Below are positions 56,789 to 64,000 of a stretch of 64,000 nucleotides of DNA, piece after piece. Below the pieces are notes generated by a model. The model was not told the DNA's origin, did not search any database, and saw only the letters and a list, made by a program, of their open reading frames with translations. Origin of the DNA: Gigaspora rosea (Eukaryota > Glomeromycota > Glomeromycetes > Diversisporales > Gigasporaceae); the NCBI GenBank assembly GCA_003550325.1, contig QKWP01000010.1, positions 217,466-281,465 on the forward strand. Reading direction: 5' to 3'. The position numbers and the translations under genes are program-made. Every line of letters starts with the position of its first letter. The first letter of the stretch is position 1.

Positions 56789-57218
56789 TGTGAGAGGTAC
56801 GATTTGGCTAGGCTAAGGCTATTGGTATACAGTGAGTTCATAAAACAGTTTATTTTTATAAACGAAGAACAAAGAAACCAAGATGGTTTTTTGGTTTTTC
56901 TTTATTAATGCTAGTTTTTCTTACACTTTTCTCTCGCTAAATAGTATTTTACATGGTCTTTTTATACTATCTATTTCAAATGGAATTCTCTAATTTTTAT
57001 CCTCTATTCCACAACTTTTCTCAATCAAAATGTTAGAATAATGCCATTTGAATATTCATTTGATCTTGCATTTAATGTCCTTTTCAATTTAGTTAAATTC
57101 ATTCAATTGTCAGACTGTGTACAAGAACCAGTTTTCAATGGGTGATTATAGTACTTTCATAGTAACTCTAGCAAAATCAATATCATGTGTGTCCAAGCAT
57201 TCATTTCTACTACTAACA
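56789..57218 (-). repeat. LTR of a Copia-like element, 430 bp
   Basis: It begins TGTGAGAGGTACGATTTGG and ends CTACTACTAACA (TG...CA on both strands). On the minus strand it is preceded by AAGGTGGAGAGAAT, a polypurine tract of the kind found before Copia 3' LTRs. No interior with gag or pol is seen to the right, only A-rich low complexity, so it is an orphan 3' LTR. Confidence 0.65.
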
Positions 57219-58105
57219 ATTCTCTCCACCTTAATTTTTTATGTCTTATAAAAAATTACTTACACAAATTCTTTTTCACTTTTTCTTAGCTAAACAAAAA
57301 AACAAATATAAAAAAAGCAAATTTACAAACAAACAAAAAAAAAACTAAATTTTAAAGAAGAAAAAAATTTCAGTTTAACCCAAACTAACAAAAAAAAACT
57401 AAACTAAAAAAAAATAAATTCATTTAATGTTGTGTCTAGAGTTGCCTGCTATAATAGGTTTTATAAGGTTGAAAGGTTGCAACCTTTTATTTTAATGTTG
57501 TAATATTTTAACATAATTGTTTAAAAGGTTATAATTTTTTAACTCCTGTAATTGGCATAATAGATGAAATTGTTAAAATAGTTGTAATAGTTGTAATAGT
57601 TGTAAATATAATGGGTTAATTTATTCTGAATCTGATGTTATGCTAGATATAACAATAAGTTATCAGTTTATAGGCTAAGCTATAAATACAGGCCGCTGTT
57701 TTTCAAAAATGTATGAGCTATCACATATACTATATCATGGGAAATTCATTATATTTCTCAATTTTAAAGCCTGGATATTTAATTTTTTCCAATATAAATC
57801 TCCTGATTCTTTGACTTTCCACATATGTATATGAAAATTGATCACACATTTTTGAAAGACAATCACAAGGATCTTAAAATTAATGATATTGTACATTTAT
57901 CACGATTTTTCAAATAGCAATTTTGCTATTTTGAATTATAAATCGGAAATCTACAAATTTAGTGGAACATATGATATATCGATATTTGCTAATATAAATA
58001 GATTTTACTACTGTATTTTTGTGAAATAGCACCTGATGCAGACTTATTTAAGTTACTAGTTATGTCTCAAGATTGTGCTTTGTTTTATAAACTGAATTTT
58101 TTTTT

Positions 58106-58716
58106 TTAAATTTCCTTGGTAGTATACCAAAGGCGCTATTGGCGCTCTTTTATTAATTCATTATTTTAAAGGTCTTACATATACAGTAGGGTTATCTAAC
58201 TACTCTATACCCCCCTCCAATCGTCCGTTTTTCCCAGCTGAATCCAGCTGGCCAACCACACTCCAGTGCTCCATACCTCTTGGATCATAGGCAGCTTTAA
58301 GGAGCTATATACTCCGCTAGCCTGCTATATAGGTTGGCCCTTTTTTATCTACTCGGGAGCCACTTCCCATTTTCAGTTGGTGTAGCATCACTAGGTGCCC
58401 AGCTTCCTAATTCAGTCGGTATCCTTGTTTTCATTTTCCGTTTATAATGTTCCTTTTATAGTGGATGGTCCTTATGTTTACAACGTTTCTTGTCAGATTT
58501 TATTTTCCCTTTCTGGATGTTGCATGACCTCTGTGGCTATGTCACGCAACTCATTGTAGCTATAGTACCAAGTCCAGAAACGAGTGAATATTTGACGCCT
58601 CATTATAGATCCTTACTATTCGTGGTCCCAACACAGTTTTTGTCATCCACTAGACTCGAACCGGCAACCTTGCGAATAAGACCACGGAGCGCTAACCACT
58701 GCACTATCTGACCCAG
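58106..58716 (-). mobile_element. tRNA-derived SINE
   Basis: On the minus strand it starts GGGTCAGATAGTGCAGTGG. An A box (TAGTGCAGTGGTTAGCGC, 58689-58706) and a B box (GGTTCGAGTC, 58653-58662) have the spacing expected of RNA polymerase III promoters. An unrelated body of about 540 bp and an A-rich tail at the left follow. TTTTATAAACTGAATTTTT (from 58083) and TTTTAAACTGAATTTTTA (from 58718) are target duplications. The tRNA part cannot be a functional tRNA because its 3' half is not followed by an acceptor stem. Confidence 0.85.
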
Positions 58717-59311
58717 GTTTTAAACTGAATTTTTATATAGGGCATAACTAAGTGATGTTATAAGTCTGTATCTTTCGAGTCAAAAAGGGAGCTAAGTAGG
58801 GCCCAATATACCGATAATTGCAAGTGAAACCAGGATTTATGCAGAAAAAACTGGTACAATTGCTATACAATTTAAGCAAGGTGCTGGCATAAGATAAGTG
58901 ATTTAATTAACTACCAGATCGGGACATTTCACATGGAACTAATATGATAAAAAATTTGCTATAGGTATAAAATGTAACGATGTTAAGGCAGAGGCGGTAG
59001 CCAAGAAAGTGAACTAAATTCGCACCCAACTAAAAAATTTTAATATTTATCATTAAAACTGCTCAATATGTAAGTATCAAGGCAGTTTTTGTTTCAAATT
59101 AGCTTGGATTCGAACATGTGACTCACCCTGTCACGATCACATGTTCTATTGTTTGATCGATCATTAGGTCGATCATAGTTAAATAAAGTATGATGTAATT
59201 TTGTTCTCAGGCATTTGAAAATATGAGTGTATAGTAGTAAGAATTGAATAATCAGTTAGTTCATGTAAGTAGTATGAAGTAATTAATAGTATTGTTCTTA
59301 GTACTGATGAG

Positions 59312-61229
59312 TAGAGCTTGTACCTGTATAAGCGTTACCCAGGTAACCCGGTTAACACCTGTCAACCGGGTCATAGCTATCGTTAACTGGGTGACCCAGA
59401 TTTATTATCCATAAGCATGATAATGTAACGTACAAATGTATGTACAGTACGTATGTCCGTTGGGAGTGAGGTCATTTTAAATTTTATTATTTAAACTCAG
59501 TTTATTTTCTGACAGCCTTTAGCCGTTGGAGAATAAACTGATTATGTTATAGCTATTATCATGATTCTCGGAACCTGTAAAATTTGCTGAATGAATTTTA
59601 GGCCGGTTAAACTTATATATTAAAGTTTATACATAAAAATTAAATAAATTTATAAGTTACCATTATTATTATACGTGGTTTTTTAAAAAAATACATATAA
59701 GAGAATTTATGATTTTGCATCAATCAATCAAAAAAAAATGGGTTACCTGGATTATTAAGATGACCCATTTTATAATGTTGTAAACGGTGAGTAACCCGGA
59801 GCTTAAATTTTTTAACGGGTACACCCCTAAAAAAATTACATACCCTTAAGAGCTACAGTCAACCCTCTCTAAGTGCAACCCCCTAAATGCAACCCCCCTT
59901 AAATGCATAGCAATTGTCTGGCCCCATGAAGGGCCTTATAGCTAAGTGCACGTTCTTTATTCTGCAATTGCATGCTATTCTCTTGGCCCATGCATATAGA
60001 CTCCCCCCGTAAATGCAACCACGTGATCACAGTCATAAAAAAACCAATCAAAATTTGATATTCTTTATAACATTTGATCACCATATACATTCCCGATCAC
60101 TACGTACCAATTCGGGCCATACCTAGTAATGTGCCATTTATATGTTGTCTGAATTTTTTTAGCGTACAATACGTACAGTATGTACAGTACGTATAGTTGT
60201 ACAGTGCATATAGTATATATAGTATGTGAAATATGTATAGTACGCATATAATATATAAACTATCTATATACAAAATTTTGCAAGGAATAATTTTGCTTAG
60301 AAAATAAACGGCGGTTTCATAAGGGAAAATTTAAGTTATAAATAGTTTTATATTTTGTTCTAGAATATTCTAAAAATTTTTTGCATACTGTACTATACAC
60401 GGCACATCACTAGCCATACCCGTACAAATCCGGATCTTGAACTATGCTACGAAGACCCGTATTTATCTGACGCCAACCCGTAGTGATCTGGTCCAATTTT
60501 CTTATGGGGTAATCGTTTTAATCATCTGATACTGGTACAATTAGCCCGAAAATATACACATACTATACCTTTATATACATATGTATTTATGTACGTAATA
60601 TAACATTGTGCTTGTATTTTTAAATCTTGGAGGATTTGTTTTTTTTATAATTTCGAACCTGATATTGGAGAAAAGGTGTTAGTAAAATCTCTAAAACTTT
60701 AAATAAATCAACGTAATGCCTTTACTTATCTTTTTGTAGAACGTTGTAATATCTTTAAGTAAGGCGCCTAAATTAGTTTTGTCTTAAAAAATTTTAAGGT
60801 TTTATAAATTAGGTTTGTCCGGAGCAAAGCAAAGGACTTATATATTATTTATATATGACTATATTAAAAAAATTTTTGTAATACAGTAGTGTTAGTATAG
60901 CGAAAAAACTTTATTTTATGCAATAAAATTATACAATACAGTATTATTGGTTACAATGGTCACGTGATTTTACATATAGATTCAATATGATTGGCTACTC
61001 TCTAATTGCAACCCTCCCTAAATGCACGCCTCAGAGCCTGTCCCGACGACTTGCATTTAGGGAGGGTTGACTGTACCTCAATTTTACATTAGCCAATTAA
61101 ACAAACCGGGTCAACCGGGTCACTCGGGTAACCCAGATTTTTCAAAACAATCCAGTTTGTGACCCAGTAATAATCTAGTAAACGGGCGGGTTATCCGGAA
61201 TTTGAAATTTATTTCGGGTACAACCTCTA
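59312..61229. mobile_element. hAT-like element with GGGTAACCCGG words, nested
   Basis: The ends are TAGAGCTTGTACC and TTTCGGGTACAACCTCTA. TGATGAG borders both sides (7 bp). Sub-terminal AGGTAACCCGG, CAACCGGGTCA and GTGACCCAG words are mirrored near 61100-61200. The element is interrupted by 59856-61073. Confidence 0.72.
59856..61073. mobile_element. Pogo/Tigger-like non-autonomous element, nested
   Basis: The ends CAGTCAACCCTCTCTAAGTG CAACC and TGCATTTAGGGAGGGTTGAC TG are inverted and flanked by TA on both sides (59854-59855, 61074-61075), as for Tc1/mariner-pogo insertions. Sub-terminal TAAATGCAACC words are repeated. A decayed relative of the 39401 element end seems to be inserted at about 60240-60510. 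No transposase is seen. Confidence 0.72.
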
Positions 61230-61899
61230 TGATGAGGTATGTTGGCAAATTAGCTATTTCTTCTGCAAACCTGACATTTGTCTGGTTACATCATTCCCTT
61301 CTCTTGCCCAACATAGTAGGCTGTCAGGATGACAGTCATGAAGGGTAGGGTTGGATGTGGTTTATAATTTTGTCTTGTGATATGTCCTATCAGACGACAG
61401 TCATATATGTATGCAATCTTTGTAACTTGATAGGAAGTCAGTCATATATGCAGCTTTCTTGTGACCTGCTATAACGGAGTCAAGTACATGCAAAATAAAT
61501 GAAAGAATCCAATTCTAAGAAAGCTGTGCAGGTTGCACTGTGTTTGTATAGTTAGAACCCCAAAATAAGAGTCAAAACAAATGTACACACATGCTAAAAA
61601 TGAAAGATCTTACTAATTGTAGCTTGCATGTATACCTGAATAAAACAGGTAAAAGTATTCTAATTCGAAATATGCATAATTAAAAACTAAAAATGATAAC
61701 TATTTACAACATTTCGGCATTTACAACCTATTATGCCAATTACAACTATAACAACTATTATAGTAAATACTGCATTTATAGCAAATATGACATATAACAA
61801 CTTTGGGTTCTGGTTGTTATTAGAAGTTGCAACTCAGGTTGTAATTCGAAATGTCTGTAATAATTACTTATGGCTGGCAATACTAGTTGTGCTCCCAGT

Positions 61900-62468
61900 T
61901 GCATTTTTTTAAATTTAATTTAAATTTCTTCATATTATTATTATTATTTTTTTTATTATTTAATTTTTTTTTCTTTTCAGAATTGAAGACTTAGTTATAG
62001 AAGTCATGTGCTGATACATATAGGGCAGTTCTTTTTTTTGGATTCTTATGTCGATCTTTATCTAATATCCTCAACTTTTTTTTATATTTAATACTAGGAC
62101 CTTTCTGAATTTGGGCTTGCATAATATAGATAGTTGGTTTCTATTTTAACAGCTCCCTTATCCTTATCCTTCTATGCCCTGAATTCCTTTCTATAACAAT
62201 AACTAGCATAAGATATTTTTCAATTTCAGTATATTCTTTTTTAGTAGGTCCCCTTTTCTTTTTACTTAAATTGTTTATCGTTTTAAACTCTTCAACTTTC
62301 TTTGTACATGATTTGCAGGTGCTATCCAGGTCTTTCTTTTCAGTAAATTTGGTTATATCTTCTTTTTTTACTACTTTATTCACAATAGTTTTGTCATTAT
62401 AATTATCTTTTTTATTTTTTTTAATTCCACTTCTCTCTTTCCTTTTAGCTTCTATTATTTTATCCTTT
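61900..62468 (-). pseudogene. Lys-rich retroelement-type frame
   Basis: The minus strand is open from about 62460 to 62141. It reads a very basic sequence with STCKSCTKKVEEF and then SKKKRGPTKKEYTEIEKYL, ending RIRELLK. A short CxxC pair is present. It resembles Gag-linker or nuclear-localising segments of retroelements more than a cellular protein. Similar basic, broken text lies on the other side of the LTR at 63108-63480, so the LTR may have inserted into it. The family is not recognised. Confidence 0.4.
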
Positions 62469-63107
62469 TGTTACAAGCGGTATAGTATAGCCTTCTTAAT
62501 ATACTACTAGCAACATAGCACATAGTGACAGAGATCTTGTAGAGTCAGAGAAGATGTGAAGTGGTGTGGAAGTAGAATGTTTCCTCACTGTGGCAGTCCG
62601 ATATATTTTACTTAAGGAACAGAAGTATATTTAGTTGGGCAAAGATATATTTTATTTAAGTACATTACAGGACTTTGCTACAATACTATCTAAAGGTTTC
62701 TGTGCCTAAAGAATTCCTATAACTAAAGAATTGCAAGGAACAAATCCTAAAGCTAAGGAAGGATAAAAGCTAGGGTTTATATATCTTTTGAAAAGCAATA
62801 AAACAATACAGAAATAAAACAATAAAACAATAAAGTAATAAAACCATAAAACAATAAAAACAATAAAATAATAAAACTAATAAAACTAACAAAACTAATA
62901 AAACTACTAAAACTAATAAAACTAATAAAACTAATAAAACTAATAAAACTAATAAAACTATAAAAATTACAAAATATATTTTGTACAAGTATCAATCTAT
63001 TATTATCTAATTAATTACTAATCTGTTTCTAATAAACTATAGCTCATTTTGATTGTAACAATTTATAGAATTTAATAGTAATAATATTAGAACTTTATTC
63101 TATAACA
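62469..63107 (-). repeat. LTR of the same family as 32176-32745, 639 bp
   Basis: It runs from TGTTACAAGCGGTATAGTAT to TTTATTCTATAACA. It shares GCCTTCTTAAT, ATGTGAAGTGGTGTG, GGGTTTATATATCT and the terminal sequence with the LTR at 32176. A purine-rich TAAAAAAGAGATTGAATAGA precedes it on the minus strand, suggesting a 3' LTR of an element that continues beyond the right edge, unless it is a solo LTR. Confidence 0.72.
62785..62965. repeat. 9-bp tandem array (AATAAAACT) within the LTR
   Basis: About twenty copies of AATAAAACT/AATAAAACA and close variants. It lies at the same relative place as the 10-bp array of the LTR at 32176. Confidence 0.88.
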
Positions 63108-63635
63108 TTTTTCTATTCAATCTCTTTTTTATAGCAGTCCAACCATATTCATTTCATTAGCATTTTCTATTTTAACAACACTGATTCGATCATTAGGTAG
63201 GTCCTTTTCATCTTTCTTTTAGCTTTATTTGTGCTACTATTATTAACTTTTTTTACTTCTGCTTTTTCATTATTCTCTATTTCAACTAAGCTTTGATATC
63301 ATTCCAATATTTAATTTTTTTTAGGGGTTTGGTAATGTTTTGCAAATTCTATATCAACAGATTCTAAACAATAGAGAACTATTTCTGTTTTTTAAACACC
63401 TATTCCATATTCACCTCTTTTAACTCTAACTTCCTCACTTTTATTTTTTTTTAATGCTCTTCTCTTCTGGAATTTTTGGGCAATATCTTTTTTCAGGACC
63501 TACTTATGTATGATGATTTTCATTTGGCAGCAAGAATTTAAAGAAGTTGATCCAGAAAAGCTTCTTCCTCTTCCAGGCCAAATTTGATATCTTCGAGAGG
63601 CTCTTCTGGGATGTAATATGAATCAAGAATTTACA

Positions 63636-64000
63636 TCACAGACCTTTCTTATCCTGGAATTTTGAGAGAACTTTTAGTACAGGAACTACATGGGGCACAG
63701 AAGGTGGGTTTTCTATAGACTGAGTTATTCGAATATATGGAGGTAGGTATATGATATTTTCTTCTTCCTCTTGTATTATTTTTTCTAAAATTTCCACTAT
63801 AAATTTCAAGGCCTGAGAAATTTGTTCGTCATCAAGCTTGCAGTTTCTAAAGGCTTTGTTGATGATTTTCTGGGCTTCTGCGGCTAGCTCTTTGGTAAGT
63901 GCTATAAAAAGAGCAGTGCACATTCATCCAAATAGGTCACTTGCAGGCACTTTACTAATAATATGATCTCTTCTTTTACAATAAGTGCACTTTATTTCTT
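63636..64000 (-). pseudogene. Gag-like fragment with degenerate zinc knuckle
   Basis: At the right edge (about 63995-63955) the minus strand reads IKCTYCKRRDHIISKV. This is a C-x2-C-x4-H-x4-C knuckle whose last Cys has become Val. A stop follows. Then an open frame (63923-63636, 95 codons) is predicted to be helical and acidic (ELAAEAQKIINKAF, ILEKIIQEEEENIIYLPPYI). Zinc knuckles normally mark Gag. Its position only 0.9 kb upstream of a 3' LTR means pol is missing or the element is non-autonomous. Confidence 0.5.

Larger units (their letters stand above)
57437..61885. mobile_element. hAT-like host element of a multi-level nest (4.4 kb with insertions)
   Basis: The ends are TAGAGTTGCCTGCTATAATA and TTACTTATGGCTGGCAATAC TA. 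Sub-terminal words TGTAATTGGCATAATAG and TAGTTGTAATAGTTGTAA occur near the left and inverted near the right. Flanks GTTGTGTC and GTTGTGCT match at 6 of 8. After removal of the SINE (58106-58716) and the 59312-61229 element, about 1.9 kb remains, with no recognised transposase. Confidence 0.65.

Noticed and set aside
58490..58711. 73-codon forward frame
   Set aside because: Antisense to the SINE body and tRNA-derived head. No family resemblance.
58650..58714. Functional tRNA gene
   Set aside because: A and B boxes are present but the sequence continues into a long SINE body without a matching acceptor stem, and target duplications bound it.
62770..62995. Two 72-codon Leu/Val- or Ile/Ser/Phe-rich frames that could look like membrane peptides
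   Set aside because: They are translations of the 9-bp AATAAAACT array inside an LTR.

Overview
The window is very AT-rich eukaryotic DNA that carries almost no ordinary coding sequence. Three things suggest a repeat-laden fungal genome: a small phosphatase gene cut by eight short GT-AG introns, ribonuclease-inhibitor-type leucine-rich repeat (LRR) relics, and dense nested layers of LTR, LINE, SINE and terminal-inverted-repeat (TIR) elements. An arbuscular mycorrhizal fungus (Glomeromycotina) is my best guess. That placement is inference from composition and content, not from a diagnostic gene.

The backbone is a segmental duplication present five times, all in the same orientation (units A-E, roughly 3.0-6.2, 6.2-10.9, 17.4-21.8, 38.9-45.0 and 46.1-48.9 kb). 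Each unit has on the minus strand a nine-exon HAD-superfamily phosphatase gene of the HDHD1/pseudouridine-5'-phosphatase type, followed downstream by the decayed end of an LRR gene. Copies 2 (7695-9313) and 5 (47024-48575) read through intact, giving 247 and 248 residues. Copies 1, 3 and 4 carry stops, frameshifts or a catalytic-site change. Upstream of the phosphatase, units B-D hold a second copy of a block of about 190 bp, separated from the first by a short palindromic transposon.

The rest is mobile DNA. At 10.9-17.4 kb lie a LINE reverse-transcriptase relic and several small inverted-repeat elements. At 22.2-32.1 kb lie two neighbouring elements that share a GTGACAGATATTA-type end; the larger (about 8.3 kb) contains a hAT-like element, a forward-forward-reverse-reverse repeat module, minisatellites and a 290-310 bp tandem repeat. 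At 32.2-36.6 kb is a minus-strand LTR retrotransposon whose interior is compositionally odd and split by a palindromic element. At 36.9-40.3 kb are more palindromes, including an element inside an element inside an LRR relic. At 43.6-44.4, 51.1-52.3 and 53.6-54.7 kb are hAT-like non-autonomous elements with internal word repeats. At 57.4-61.9 kb is a nest at least three levels deep with a tRNA-derived SINE inserted in it. The right edge (62.1-64.0 kb) is a second member of the LTR family with Gag-like fragments.

Ten short elements show 7-8 bp target duplications that can be read directly, six of them perfect 8-bp matches. Two features are the most unusual: the phosphatase family caught in mid-duplication with an 11-base exon inside its catalytic loop, and three palindromic elements with CCCTAA telomere-like repeats at their centres.
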